A DNA stretch of 64,000 bases from Roseovarius sp. (GCF_027019125.1 NZ_JALUXE010000005.1:23541-87540); one strand, 5' to 3'. Counted from the first letter of the stretch, positions 38,370 to 47,221 are shown. Translations and numbers: made by a program. The notes: a model not told the origin generated them from the sequence alone.

Positions 38370-38527
38370 TTTTCAGCCCTCTCACCTACGGCTTCTTGCC
38401 GCGACATGGCTGCCCGCAAACAAGACACCACCTGAGCGCCTTGCGAGCGCAAGTTCCGCACTGCTTCCTCTTCGAGCCAGGCTTTCACGTCCGCTGGAAG
38501 GTTAAGTTTGAACTGGGTTGTCTTCAT
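38366..38527 (-). CDS. 53-aa Arc-like ribbon-helix-helix protein
   Basis: Starts at the ATG at 38525-38527. The residues TTQFKLNLPADVKAWLEEEA followed by RNLRSQGAQVVSCLRAAM form a beta-strand, helix, helix pattern, as in Arc/CopG repressors. Its stop overlaps the AlpA-like start (ATGA). It is divergent from a second RHH gene, with twin palindromes in between. Confidence 0.7.
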   Translation of the reverse strand: MKTTQFKLNLPADVKAWLEEEAVRNLRSQGAQVVSCLRAAMSRQEAVGERAEK

Positions 38528-38545
38528 ATTTACACCTCAACAAAA

Positions 38546-38585
38546 GGACATAAAATGTCCATATCATTGAGGACAAATACTGTCC
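38546..38585. promoter_or_regulatory. Twin operators GGACA-N5-TGTCC
   Basis: Two copies of the same perfect inverted repeat: ggaca taaaa tgtcc (38546-38560) and ggaca aatac tgtcc (38571-38585), 25 bp centre to centre. They lie between two divergent ribbon-helix-helix genes. Tandem sites fit cooperative binding by RHH dimers and autoregulation of the int/xis transcript. Confidence 0.75.
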
Positions 38586-38596
38586 ATCATGGAATA

Positions 38597-38902
38597 ATGA
38601 AAGAAGAAGCCTTGGTCCAATTCAAACTCTTGCTTCCCGCCGCGCTCAAGAAGCGTCTGGAAACGCATGCCACACTGAACCGGCGCAGCCTGTCTCAGGA
38701 AATCGTTGTCGCCCTAGAGGAGAAGTACCCTGCTGCAGAACCGGATGCGACGTCCGACCCAGCGGCACGACTGCTGTTCTGGCTCGCCAAACGCATCCGT
38801 CGAAGAAACCCGAAGCCCGGAACTCCCAGAGATAAGCAAGCCGCCCTGTATGAGCGCATTGCGGGCGATATCGCGGAACGTATGAAGGACATTGGCGAAT
38901 AG
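38597..38902 (+). CDS. Arc-family ribbon-helix-helix regulator
   Basis: 101 residues. VQFKLLLPAALKKRLETHATLNRRSLSQEIVVALEEKY is a clear RHH DNA-binding domain (about 7-45), followed by a basic C-terminal helix. The ATG at 38597 is chosen because an earlier in-frame ATG at 38555 lies inside the operator. It likely represses itself and the divergent integrase transcript through the GGACA-N5-TGTCC sites. Confidence 0.75.
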   Translation: MKEEALVQFKLLLPAALKKRLETHATLNRRSLSQEIVVALEEKYPAAEPDATSDPAARLLFWLAKRIRRRNPKPGTPRDKQAALYERIAGDIAERMKDIGE

Positions 38903-38904
38903 CC

Positions 38905-39546
38905 TTAGTTGGCCACCCACTCATATCCATGGTTACCTTCGTGATCCTCCCATTCAACACCGACCCCGCGCCGCCAATTGGCTGACGAACAGCGCCGTGA
39001 CGGCAGAACCCATTGCGGTGCGGCCGCTGGTGTCGTGCGCTGCCAGCCAAATTCCCCCTGCGTGCCGTAGCTCCCGAGGCGCATGTTGTAGCTCTCAGAG
39101 CAATCATCGTCGCGGCCGCGTTCGCGATGGCTATAGTGCCGAACATCCCAGACACGGATCGAGCGAACGAAGTCGAATTCCATGCCACTGATGTCGATAT
39201 CGGCACCACCTTCGACCACCTGTGCCAGAAAGACTTGGGCAAGCTGCCGACCTGATTGGTTGCTGGCCTCCCAGATTTTCGGGGCCGTGCTTTGCAAAGG
39301 CGCGCGCTCAGAAACACCCATCGGGCAGCGCCAGATTTGCAACGGCGGCTCAATTGGCCAGGGCGTAATCCTGCGGATAAACACGGCGCGGGCATGGGCA
39401 CATTCTGCGGACGCGGGCCACCCACCAGCCAGGCAAAGCAGAATGGCGCAGTCAACCTGATAGGCTTTCGCCGCTTGTGGAGCCACGGTTGAAAGCAAAG
39501 CCATAGCGACCCCGCCGAGCCAATTCTTGATGAATCTGCACCGCAT
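38905..39546 (-). CDS. Exported hypothetical protein of conjugative islands
   Basis: 213 residues. Signal peptide (WLGGVAMALLSTVAPQAAKA, cleavage after about residue 28), then a Cys-rich mature part (VDCAILLCLAGGWPASAEC, WRCPMG). No catalytic motif is recognised. From memory, proteins with this N-terminal pattern accompany VirB/D4 clusters in Rhodobacteraceae plasmids and islands, so a role in the cell envelope during conjugation is plausible. Confidence 0.65.
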   Translation of the reverse strand: MRCRFIKNWLGGVAMALLSTVAPQAAKAYQVDCAILLCLAGGWPASAECAHARAVFIRRITPWPIEPPLQIWRCPMGVSERAPLQSTAPKIWEASNQSGRQLAQVFLAQVVEGGADIDISGMEFDFVRSIRVWDVRHYSHRERGRDDDCSESYNMRLGSYGTQGEFGWQRTTPAAAPQWVLPSRRCSSANWRRGVGVEWEDHEGNHGYEWVAN

Positions 39547-39656
39547 ATCAGTTCATGCCTTTTGATTACATTACTACACTATTGTCACCCTACCGCCACT
39601 CTCTGCCTTTACACCATATGCGAGCATGCTCTTTCTGAGGCTCGCGCGTGTTTTGT

Positions 39657-39668
39657 GGAATATATTCC
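39657..39668. promoter_or_regulatory. Palindrome before the XRE gene
   Basis: ggaatatattcc is a perfect 12-bp palindrome ending 36 bp before the XRE start. It contains a -10-like tatatt, so binding there would block transcription. It is a candidate autoregulatory operator. Confidence 0.4.
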
Positions 39669-39704
39669 GTAGAGCGGTTCGTGTGATCTGGCCGAATACA
39701 GGCC

Positions 39705-39917
39705 ATGAAATTGAGGGAACAAGTAGGGCTAAACATCCGGAACCTAAGAAATTCCAAAGGTATGAGCCAAGAACAACTAGCTTTGGCTGCGGACGTGGAC
39801 CGCAGCTACATCAGCGAGATCGAACTCGCCAAGAATGCAGCATCAATCGATATTCTGGAGCAGATTGCGCTTGCCCTCGATGTTGCTCCGAAAGAATTGT
39901 TTAACGAGAGGGGCTAG
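39705..39917 (+). CDS. XRE-family transcriptional regulator
   Basis: 70 residues, essentially a bare Cro/CI helix-turn-helix: GLNIRNLRNSKGMSQEQLALAADVDRSYISEIELAKN. It is followed within 2 bp by a 66-codon reading frame. Confidence 0.85.
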   Translation: MKLREQVGLNIRNLRNSKGMSQEQLALAADVDRSYISEIELAKNAASIDILEQIALALDVAPKELFNERG

Positions 39918-39919
39918 TT

Positions 39920-40120
39920 TTGCCCAAACTTGAGATTGTTCGCACCACGGCCGAAGCCATCGGCCGTATTTCATGCATCAAAACAGGTGAAGAAATTGGC
40001 CTTCTGTACCAGTGGGACAACGGCGAAACGCAGGCAGCGCTATACAATGACAGCCGCCCTAAGACACCACTCTGCTCGGATCATTCCCCTGAACCGGACC
40101 TTGACGCAAAACGCAGCTAA
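39920..40120 (+). CDS. 66-aa hypothetical protein coupled to the XRE gene
   Basis: TTG start 2 bp after the XRE stop, with GAGAGGGG upstream. The sequence MPKLEIVRTTAEAIGRISCIKTGEEIGLLYQWDNGETQAAL looks coding (mixed charge, aromatic residues), but no family is recognised. The last third is compositionally odd. Confidence 0.45.
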   Translation: MPKLEIVRTTAEAIGRISCIKTGEEIGLLYQWDNGETQAALYNDSRPKTPLCSDHSPEPDLDAKRS

Positions 40121-40486
40121 CGGCCGGAACGAGCCCAGAGTCACCTATGCTGCGGAATGAATGAAGGGCGGCTTTCCGCAAACCACGGGAGCAAGCGGAT
40201 CATTCCTTCGCCTTCCGGTCCGACTGGGCAGGGGGGCGATTGCATTGCGATCTGTGAGCACAAGGTCTCACGTCGAGAGTGTGGATCTTTCCCAAGATTA
40301 CATGAAGGCATTTGATGGCGCAAAAGTGGCGCATGTCGGACCGGCAGTGTTAGGCGAGGCAGATGATACAAATCGTATAATTCGTGCAGCTATCGGGAAT
40401 TTGAATTTGCAGTAGTGCTACACCTTTCAAAAGTGTTGTGCGCCCCGTTTCACGTCGCCTGATTAAAAACAGGTGCAGAATATGAT
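40121..40486. other. Gene-poor 366-bp stretch
   Basis: Only a doubtful 84-codon frame (40161-40415) with unnatural composition is present. The part around 40150-40200 (tgaatgaagggcggctttccgc) resembles non-coding filler often seen in roseobacter islands. I see no gene or clear regulatory element here. Confidence 0.4.
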
Positions 40487-41398
40487 TCAGGTAATGACAT
40501 AGTCAGAAGCTTCTTTCTCTAACTGACTTTTAAACGCTTCGACTGCCGGTGTTGGCGAGCTGTCCTTGCGCCATGCCAGATGCAACTCCCGTGTGACAAC
40601 AGGATTGCGCAAAGGTCGGAATGTGAGAACCGGGTCACTTGGCTCTGGCCAAGCGAGGCTTGGAAGAGGCGCAAGGCCGATGCCTTCTCGTACCATTGAT
40701 AGAAGCGTCGAGGGGTTCACCGCTTCATAGGAGACTTTATTCTGTAGCATCCCTGCCGGAAGGCCATGTTCCAGTTCCAGCCGAATGCCGGTTGTCGCAG
40801 CCATCATGACGAGCCCCGCATCGCGTGCTTCAGCCCAGGAGACAGCCTCTCTTTCGGCAAAACGATGATCTCTTCGCATGACCAGTGCGAAACGGTCCGT
40901 CAAAAGCGGAACGGCATCGAGATCGGAAAGATCAGGTGGTTCATTGGCAATCGCCAGATCAACGTCCCCTTTGCGTGCCATATCCATGCACCGTCCGCGG
41001 GGTTCTTCAAAAATTTTAATACTTATTTTCGGATATTTGGCACGAAACGCGTTGATGGTTTTCGGGACAAGGCGAATTGCCACGGACGGGACGCAGGCGA
41101 TATTCACCTGCCCGCGCTCGATTTCCTGCCACGCGCGCATGTCCGATATCTGACGCGTGAAATCCGCGATGATGCGCTGCGCCCCCGGCAGAAACTCCTC
41201 CCCCATACGACTCAGCATTACCTTGCGGGTTGTACGGTCAATTAACCGAACGCCTAAATCTGCCTCAAGTCGCTGAATAATTAAGCTTACCGTCGATTGA
41301 GACAGCCCACAGGCCTGTGCGGCATGGGAGAAGTTCTGGGTCTCCGCAACAGCCACAAAGACCTGTAAATGCTTAATTTCTACATTATTTATTGTCAT
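40487..41398 (-). CDS. LysR-family regulator of the rut-like operon
   Basis: 303 residues. The N-terminal HTH is IKHLQVFVAVAETQNFSHAAQACGLSQSTVSLIIQRLE and a LysR effector domain follows. The ATG at 41398 (MTINNVEI) is taken from family alignment. It is divergent from the ABC substrate-binding gene with an ATTG-N11-CAAT box in the gap, so it most likely controls the rutB-C-D/ABC operon in response to an imported or derived small molecule. Confidence 0.9.
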   Translation of the reverse strand: MTINNVEIKHLQVFVAVAETQNFSHAAQACGLSQSTVSLIIQRLEADLGVRLIDRTTRKVMLSRMGEEFLPGAQRIIADFTRQISDMRAWQEIERGQVNIACVPSVAIRLVPKTINAFRAKYPKISIKIFEEPRGRCMDMARKGDVDLAIANEPPDLSDLDAVPLLTDRFALVMRRDHRFAEREAVSWAEARDAGLVMMAATTGIRLELEHGLPAGMLQNKVSYEAVNPSTLLSMVREGIGLAPLPSLAWPEPSDPVLTFRPLRNPVVTRELHLAWRKDSSPTPAVEAFKSQLEKEASDYVIT

Positions 41399-41416
41399 TT
41401 TAAATATATATATCGA

Positions 41417-41435
41417 ATTGGGCTTAATTGACAAT
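41417..41435. promoter_or_regulatory. LysR box ATTG-N11-CAAT
   Basis: attg (41417-41420), 11 nt, caat (41432-41435): an exact inverted T-N11-A type site. It is 18 bp from the lysR start and 81 bp from the first structural gene. A ttgaca hexamer (41428-41433) overlaps it and could be the -35 of the structural operon. Confidence 0.65.
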
Positions 41436-41516
41436 GAAAATCTGCCCGGAAATCTGATTGCCATCCACTTAGCCACAGGTCGAGTAAACGACCGCGCATC
41501 AATCAGGGAATACACC

Positions 41517-42518
41517 ATGCTCAACAGACGTTCTTTCATCGCTTCCGGCCTGACTGCCGGGGCCGCATTTTCCACGGGTGTCCTGCCAGCATTTGCCAAC
41601 ACCTCCGTCACCGTCTCGGAAGCCATTAGGACGGCCATGTATGCTCCGCTTTATGTCGCTGCGCACCTTGGCCTCTATAAAAAACATGGGCTGGACGTGA
41701 ATTTGCAAACTGCGGGCGGTATCGCGCTTCCGATCCCGATGATCCTGTCCGGCCGCAGCCTCGTGGGCGTCACCAGCCCCGGCATGTCGGTGAATGCGAC
41801 GCGTGAAGGTGCCTCCATCAAGAATATCGCCAAAATCGTTGGCGGTGTGTCGATGTGGGCGATTGCCAAGCCGGGTTCCGGGATTTCCACAATCGAAGAC
41901 CTGAAGGGCAAAACCATTGCAACGCTGAAATTCCCCTCCTCGACCATTCAGGTTCCGACCTATGCGATCCAGAAAACTCTGGGGATGACCCCCGAAGAGG
42001 CCGGGATCACGTTCCTCGAATTGCCGCCGGGCGCACAGGCAACAGCCGTGAAAGATGGCCGGGCCGATGTTGCCACCGCCTTTGAATGGGATGTCTCCGT
42101 CGGGGCGCGCGACTTCGGCCTGGAAGCTGTGTTGTCGCTGGCTGATGTGATCGGGCCGACCTCCTTCACGACCGCCATGGCCACCGAAGAGGCGATTGCC
42201 AATCACCCAGAAGAAATTCAAGCATTCTGTAACGCCATGGCCGAAGCCATGACCGCCATGCATGCCGATCATGGTCTCTTGGCCGCGACCGGCGCGGAGT
42301 TCTTTCCGCAGGTGGATCAGGACATCATTGAAAGCGCTGCGGGGAACTTCTTCGCCTCTGGTGTCGCAATTCCGACCACTCCGGTGATCTCTGAAGACGA
42401 ATTCGCAAGCGCCATGTCGCTTGAATTGGGTGGTGGCTCGATTTCCGAAGCCCTGCCTTTCGAACAAATGGTCGACAACCGCTTCGCAACAGCGGCGGCC
42501 GCAAAATACGGAGCCTAA
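41517..42518 (+). CDS. ABC transporter periplasmic substrate-binding protein (NMT1/SsuA-like)
   Basis: 333 residues. The twin-arginine-like leader NRRSFIASGLTAGAAF with cleavage near PAFA, residue 27, suggests export by Tat or Sec. The mature part is an NMT1/ThiY-type type II binding protein (YAPLYVAAHLGLYKKHGLDVNL). Such proteins bring in sulfonates, pyrimidine precursors or related compounds. It is the first gene of the operon and 3 bp upstream of rutB. Confidence 0.88.
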   Translation: MLNRRSFIASGLTAGAAFSTGVLPAFANTSVTVSEAIRTAMYAPLYVAAHLGLYKKHGLDVNLQTAGGIALPIPMILSGRSLVGVTSPGMSVNATREGASIKNIAKIVGGVSMWAIAKPGSGISTIEDLKGKTIATLKFPSSTIQVPTYAIQKTLGMTPEEAGITFLELPPGAQATAVKDGRADVATAFEWDVSVGARDFGLEAVLSLADVIGPTSFTTAMATEEAIANHPEEIQAFCNAMAEAMTAMHADHGLLAATGAEFFPQVDQDIIESAAGNFFASGVAIPTTPVISEDEFASAMSLELGGGSISEALPFEQMVDNRFATAAAAKYGA

Positions 42519-42521
42519 TCT

Positions 42522-43256
42522 ATGAAAGATAGCCAAACACTAATGATCGCAGGGGACCAAACCGCCCCTACGATCAACTCCCAGCCGGAACCGCTCGGGA
42601 TGAACCCGAAAGAAACGGCGATTGTCGTCGTCGATATGCAGAATGGCTATTCCACCAAAGGCGGCTACGTCGATCTGCGCGGCTTTGATGTTTCCGGCAC
42701 CCGTGCGGTGATCCAGAACATTTCCGATACGGTTGACCTTGCGCATCAGCTCGGGATGCCTGTGGTCTTCCTGCAAAACGGCTGGGACCCAGAGCTCAAG
42801 GAGGCGGGCGGCGAAGGCTCCCCCAACTGGTATAAATCCAATGCGCTCAAACTGATGCGAGAAAAGCCCGAACTCAAAGGCCAGCTTCTGGCCAAGGGGG
42901 GCTGGGACTATGCGCTGGTGGATGAACTGACCCCCGGCCCGGATGATATCTTGCTGCCGAAAACCCGCTATTCCGGCTTCTGGAACACGCAGCTCAATTC
43001 CATCCTGCGCGCCCGCGGCATCAAAAACATCGTGTTTTGCGGCATTGCGACCAATGTCTGTGTTGAGACCAGCATCCGCGACGCGTTCCACAACGAATTC
43101 TTTGCGGTGCTTCTCGAAGACGCCTGTCACCAGTTGGGTGACGACATGATCCGTGCCGCAAGTATCTACAACATCAAGACGTTCTTTGGTTGGGTCGCGA
43201 CCTGTGCCGACTTTGCCGAATACGCTTCTCTTACTCAAAAGGAAACCACCGCATGA
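42522..43256 (+). CDS. rutB: RutB-like ureidoacrylate amidohydrolase
   Basis: Hydrolyses (peroxy)ureidoacrylate to carbamate and aminoacrylate in the Rut uracil pathway. 244 residues of isochorismatase-fold cysteine hydrolase. The triad Asp38 (VVVDMQNGY), Lys147 ([10 protein letters not shown]) and Cys180 ([13 protein letters not shown]) is intact, in the RutB context. It overlaps rutC by 4 bp (ATGA). Confidence 0.88.
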   Translation: MKDSQTLMIAGDQTAPTINSQPEPLGMNPKETAIVVVDMQNGYSTKGGYVDLRGFDVSGTRAVIQNISDTVDLAHQLGMPVVFLQNGWDPELKEAGGEGSPNWYKSNALKLMREKPELKGQLLAKGGWDYALVDELTPGPDDILLPKTRYSGFWNTQLNSILRARGIKNIVFCGIATNVCVETSIRDAFHNEFFAVLLEDACHQLGDDMIRAASIYNIKTFFGWVATCADFAEYASLTQKETTA

Positions 43257-43645
43257 ATGATCGTGTGCTGATCCCCGCTGGCACTGGCGCTCCCCTTGGC
43301 CCGTTCTCGCCCGGCATGATGGCTGACAATGTCATCTACACCGCTGGCATCCTGCCTTTTGACGAGAACAACAATGTGGTCCATCCCGGCGATGCCGCCG
43401 CGCAAACCCGCCATGTTTTCGAAACCATTCGCGGCATCCTCGCCGAAGCCGGCGCCGGGTTTGAAGACGTTGTGTTCAACCATGTCTTTGTCGCTGATTT
43501 CGCCGATTACGCCGCGATCAATGCGGTTTACGCGGAATATTTCCCTGACACAAAACCCGCACGCTACTGCGTACAGGTCGGTCTGGTGAAACCCGAGGCC
43601 AAGATCGAGATTGCCACGATTGCGCATAAAAGAGCGGCGTCATGA
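43253..43645 (+). CDS. rutC: RutC-like aminoacrylate deaminase (RidA family)
   Basis: 130 residues of Rid/YjgF fold. [22 protein letters not shown] and the C-terminal [23 protein letters not shown] carry the expected Rid residues (Arg in PARYCVQ, Glu in KIEIATIA). It deaminates aminoacrylate produced by RutB. The start is inside the rutB stop, and the 3' end overlaps the permease start by 4 bp. Confidence 0.88.
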   Translation: MNDRVLIPAGTGAPLGPFSPGMMADNVIYTAGILPFDENNNVVHPGDAAAQTRHVFETIRGILAEAGAGFEDVVFNHVFVADFADYAAINAVYAEYFPDTKPARYCVQVGLVKPEAKIEIATIAHKRAAS

Positions 43646-44484
43646 GCCTTACCGACACAACATCGCCGCCTGCGCAGCGCGGGCAGACCGCATCGCGCGG
43701 TCAAAATACGACAGGACCGAAGTGGAAGGATGTAACGCCTTCCACGCTCCAGATCCTAACATGGCAGATCGCGCTTTTGGTCGGCCTGCTGGCCCTCTGG
43801 GAACTCGCCGTCAGCCTTGGCTGGATCGAGGTCTATATCTATGGTCGCCCAAGCGGCATTTTCGCCAAAGCGGTAGAACTGATAGGCAGCGGCGCGCTCC
43901 TGCGCGACAGTGCCCTGACCGCTTTCGAGGCCGTCAGCGGCTTTATCATCGGGACCGTGACCGGCTCTGTTCTGGGGTTGGCGCTCTGGCTCTCCCCCAT
44001 GGGGGCTTCGGTGCTGCGTCCCTATATGATTGCGCTGAACGGCCTGCCCAAAATCGCGCTGGCGCCTCTGGTCATCATCTGGTTCGGCATCGGGCTCGGA
44101 TCCAAAATCGCGTTGGCCACCCTGATCACCTTCATTGTCGCCATGATCGCGGCACAACAGGGCGCGCGTGAGGTGGACAGTGATCTGGTGAAACTGATGC
44201 GCTCGCTTGGCGCCACACGGTTCAAGACCTGGCGTACCGTAATCGTGCCGGGTGCCATGCCGTGGATCGTCTCTGCCTTTCGTCTCAATGTCGGCTTTGC
44301 TCTGATCGGGGCCGTTGTCGGCGAATATATCGCCTCGAACAAAGGTCTTGGCTACATGATTTCCTATGCTGGCACGCTCTATGACCTGAATTCGGTCTGG
44401 CTCGGGATTGCCGCTCTCATGGTTGTGGCCTTGCTCATGTATGCGGTCATCGACTGGTGCGAAGCGCGGTTCAAGCAACGATAA
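43642..44484 (+). CDS. ABC transporter permease
   Basis: 280 residues with about six membrane helices and the EAA loop near [31 protein letters not shown]. It belongs to the SsuC/TauC-type permeases and pairs with the NMT1-like binding protein and the ATPase at 45305-46072. It replaces the RutG permease usual in rut operons. Confidence 0.9.
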   Translation: MSLTDTTSPPAQRGQTASRGQNTTGPKWKDVTPSTLQILTWQIALLVGLLALWELAVSLGWIEVYIYGRPSGIFAKAVELIGSGALLRDSALTAFEAVSGFIIGTVTGSVLGLALWLSPMGASVLRPYMIALNGLPKIALAPLVIIWFGIGLGSKIALATLITFIVAMIAAQQGAREVDSDLVKLMRSLGATRFKTWRTVIVPGAMPWIVSAFRLNVGFALIGAVVGEYIASNKGLGYMISYAGTLYDLNSVWLGIAALMVVALLMYAVIDWCEARFKQR

Positions 44485-44495
44485 GGAACAGACAA

Positions 44496-45308
44496 ATGCC
44501 AATCGCATATAATGGCAGCGTTGCACTGCATTACGAGGTCAGAGGTGAGGGGGAAACGCTTCTTCTGTCGAGCGGGCTTGGCGGCTCGTGTGACTATTGG
44601 GCACCCCAAATCAACGATCTGAGCAAAAAGTTCCGGGTTGTCACCTACGATCATGCCGGATGCGGGAAAAGCGCCCGCGCGGTCGGCCCCCGCAGCGTGA
44701 CGGACTTCGCTCTGGACATGAAAGCCGTGCTTATGGCCGCTGGCGCATCCCAAGCGCATATCATGGGGCATGCTGTTGGCGGCATGATGGGGTTGCAACT
44801 TGCGCTCATGGAACCCGATCTGGTGCAGAGCCTCGTCATCGCGAATGGCTGGGGCGCACCTGATCCGCATATCAAGCGATGCTTTTCCGTTCGGAGCAAT
44901 TTGTTGCGCGATAGCGGCGCAACCGCCTATGTCGAAGCTCAGCCACTTTTCCTTTATCCGGCCCCGTGGATTTCAAAACGCGATGCGCAATTGCGTCAGA
45001 ATGCACGCCACGCCCCTGAGCACATGCCGGTCGAGGCCGATCTTTTGGACCGCATCGAAGTGTTCCAAAACTATGAGCCTTCGGACATGGCTTTGCGGAC
45101 CCTATCTGTCCCGGTTTTGTGTTTGGCGACAGCCGATGACATGCTTGTCCCATGGACGGCCAGCAAAGCTCTGGCGGACCGTCTGGGCAATGGCCATTTC
45201 GTCCTGTTCCCGGATGGCGGACATGCCTCAAGCCAAACGGACCCCACCACATTCGATGCCGCTGTGGCGCGGTTTCACGATGCCTATGCAAAGGAACTTT
45301 CCCTATGA
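44496..45308 (+). CDS. rutD: RutD-like alpha/beta hydrolase
   Basis: 270 residues. The elbow reads GHAVGGMMG, with Ala at the usual serine position, exactly the RutD peculiarity (GHALG in E. coli, from memory). RRCF-like IKRCFSVRSNLLR and EAQPLFLYPAPWIS are RutD-specific. It accelerates aminoacrylate hydrolysis to malonic semialdehyde. AAGGAACA precedes the ATG at 44496. It overlaps the ATPase gene by 4 bp. Confidence 0.88.
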   Translation: MPIAYNGSVALHYEVRGEGETLLLSSGLGGSCDYWAPQINDLSKKFRVVTYDHAGCGKSARAVGPRSVTDFALDMKAVLMAAGASQAHIMGHAVGGMMGLQLALMEPDLVQSLVIANGWGAPDPHIKRCFSVRSNLLRDSGATAYVEAQPLFLYPAPWISKRDAQLRQNARHAPEHMPVEADLLDRIEVFQNYEPSDMALRTLSVPVLCLATADDMLVPWTASKALADRLGNGHFVLFPDGGHASSQTDPTTFDAAVARFHDAYAKELSL

Positions 45309-46072
45309 CCGCAATTTTGACAGCCGACCAGGTCGGCATGGTATTCGAGACCCCCGGCCGCAACTCCGTCGAGGCAATCCGCGACATCTCCTTCGAGCTG
45401 CATGCAGGCGAAATCGTTGCGCTGATCGGGCCGTCGGGATGTGGCAAGACAACTTTGTTCAACATCATCAGTGGTTTGCTGGAACCCAGCCGCGGCAGCT
45501 TCACAGTCAACGGCGGGAAGAATGGCCAGTCTGTCGGCTATATGCTGCAAAAGGATCTTTTGCTGCCATGGCGCAGCGTGATCGACAATGTGGTGCTTGG
45601 ACTTGAGGTCCGCGGTGTGGATAAATCGGCCTCCTACCCCATCGCCAAACGCCTGATCGAAGCTTACGGTCTGGCCGGTTTCGAGAATGCCAAGCCTGAG
45701 ACCCTATCGGGCGGGATGCGGCAACGCGTGGCCATCATGCGCACACTGGCCTTTGACCCAGCCGTGGTGTTGCTCGATGAACCCTTCTCGGCGCTGGATT
45801 TCCAGACGCGGACCTTGCTGCAAACCGATGTGGCGCGGATCATTGCCGAGAAACAGAAAAGCGCAATTCTGATCACGCACGATATTGGTGAGGCCTTGAC
45901 CATGGCGGATCGCGTTCTTGTTTTGTCGCAACGCCCCTCTACGGTTGTTCGGGAACTGGTGATCGATATTCCGCGCGATGCGCGCGATGCCGTTGCCCTG
46001 CGGTCGGACCCGCGTTTCAACGACATGTTTATAACCATCTGGAACGACATACAGGGCAAAGCAGCAGCGTGA
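45305..46072 (+). CDS. ABC transporter ATP-binding protein
   Basis: 255 residues. Walker A is GPSGCGKTT, the Q-loop QKDLLLPW, the signature LSGGMRQRV, Walker B LLDEPFSALD, and the H-loop His is present in LITHDIGEA. SsuB/TauB-like. It is the last gene of the operon. Confidence 0.93.
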   Translation: MTAILTADQVGMVFETPGRNSVEAIRDISFELHAGEIVALIGPSGCGKTTLFNIISGLLEPSRGSFTVNGGKNGQSVGYMLQKDLLLPWRSVIDNVVLGLEVRGVDKSASYPIAKRLIEAYGLAGFENAKPETLSGGMRQRVAIMRTLAFDPAVVLLDEPFSALDFQTRTLLQTDVARIIAEKQKSAILITHDIGEALTMADRVLVLSQRPSTVVRELVIDIPRDARDAVALRSDPRFNDMFITIWNDIQGKAAA

Positions 46073-46443
46073 GCTGTCTGGCAGATCTGCCGCGCGTATG
46101 ATCTTGCGATATCTTTGACACTGTTTGTGGCGCCCCATGCGCGGGGCGGCCATATCTGAATATATCGTGCTTGCGGCAGTCTTGCCGTAGGCACACAGAT
46201 CACGGATCTGTTGTTCCATGTTGCTATCAAAGAATGGCAGCAGAAACACAGTGAGGCAGGTACTCCGAATTGGAAGCTATAGCTGAGTCCACTCTATCCG
46301 AGCCATTCCCAAAGCCACCTTTTATTGATCGGTTCACCAGACCGGACATTGGCGCACATGCTCCGAAAGCTCGCTTTGTCCCGCGTTGGCGACCTTCGCG
46401 GCAGCTTTTTTGAACGGCAGCTTTCTCTACGTGAGGACGGGTA
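46073..46443. other. Gene-free 371-bp spacer after the rut-like operon
   Basis: No frame with coding character is present. It contains a short palindrome ggcagatctgcc (46080-46091) directly after the operon, possibly part of a termination region, and a segment around 46340-46420 resembling non-coding island filler. No promoter was recognised. Confidence 0.4.
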
Positions 46444-46731
46444 TCATTTCCTCATATCATCCAGGAACTCCAGAACGCGCGCATAGTCTCCACTGACCTC
46501 GCGCGCTTGTTCGAAGACCTCTCGCCTCTGCTGATCTAGGCAACGAAAGTACCGCTCGACATCGGTAAAATACGTCTCCGCATCGCGCCTCAACAGGTCA
46601 GCATAGGCCCGCACGTCGTCGGCATTGGTCGGCATCCAAGGCGGCGCAGGCGGCAGGCAAGTGCCCGCAATCGCGGCAGATCCCCAGCTCAGAACGGCCA
46701 TAACCGCCCATGTTTGTTTCAAAAGCGCCAT
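46444..46731 (-). CDS. Small exported hypothetical protein next to the virB operon
   Basis: 95 residues. Signal peptide MALLKQTWAVMAVLSWGSAAIAG, then CLPPAPPWMPTNADDVRAYADLLRRDAETYFTDVERYFRCLDQQRREVF. Two cysteines (about 24 and 64) could form a disulphide. It is divergent from the virB operon, and a role in T4SS assembly or entry exclusion is only a guess. Confidence 0.6.
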   Translation of the reverse strand: MALLKQTWAVMAVLSWGSAAIAGTCLPPAPPWMPTNADDVRAYADLLRRDAETYFTDVERYFRCLDQQRREVFEQAREVSGDYARVLEFLDDMRK

Positions 46732-46821
46732 ATTATCTTGGCTCAGCCACTCCGTTGCAGTAAATTTGTTTCAACGCATGAATGGCGCGATAACGCAAAT
46801 CGCACCTATTGATTGCAAGAT

Positions 46822-46827
46822 TATAAT
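46822..46827 (+). promoter_or_regulatory. -10-like TATAAT of the virB operon
   Basis: tataat at 46822-46827 sits 40 bp before the first gene, in a locally AT-rich stretch. No convincing -35 at the normal spacing, so an activator may be needed. Confidence 0.35.
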
Positions 46828-46867
46828 ATTGTATCGGTTCGGTAGTCCATGAGGGACTGCCGGGTCC

Positions 46868-47221
46868 ATGCACAATTCTGCAAGGCTCGATCCTATGAAC
46901 TTGATGCAAGACGCCCCCAATGTTGTCAGTGAAGACGGGCTGCGCACGCTGCTTGCCGAGGGTCATTCGGCGGATGTTGTGTGCCGGGTTACGCCCAAAC
47001 GTACAGGTGCTCAGTGGTCCGGAGTTTGGACCGTGCATTGCGTCTCTCCAGACGGTGAGACACGTCGCCTGCTCGTTACAGCGCGCAACAATATGGCTGC
47101 TCGAGAGTTCAAAACAATCAACGGCTTATCCAGCTTCCTTGCTGGCCTTGGCGTTTCGATCGTCTCTATCCCGATGCTCGAAGGCAAGATCGCCTCTCAC
47201 AAGTTGGACGACGCGAGCTAA
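46868..47221 (+). CDS. Conserved hypothetical protein leading the virB operon
   Basis: 117 residues, soluble. Features include [41 protein letters not shown], which looks like a small beta-rich domain. Start ATG at 46868, or the in-frame ATG at 46895. Its 3' end overlaps the lytic transglycosylase reading frame. Function unknown. Confidence 0.6.
   Translation: MHNSARLDPMNLMQDAPNVVSEDGLRTLLAEGHSADVVCRVTPKRTGAQWSGVWTVHCVSPDGETRRLLVTARNNMAAREFKTINGLSSFLAGLGVSIVSIPMLEGKIASHKLDDAS

Noticed and set aside
40161..40415. 84-codon frame with ATG
   Set aside because: Unnatural composition, no SD, no relative recognised. The region resembles non-coding filler.
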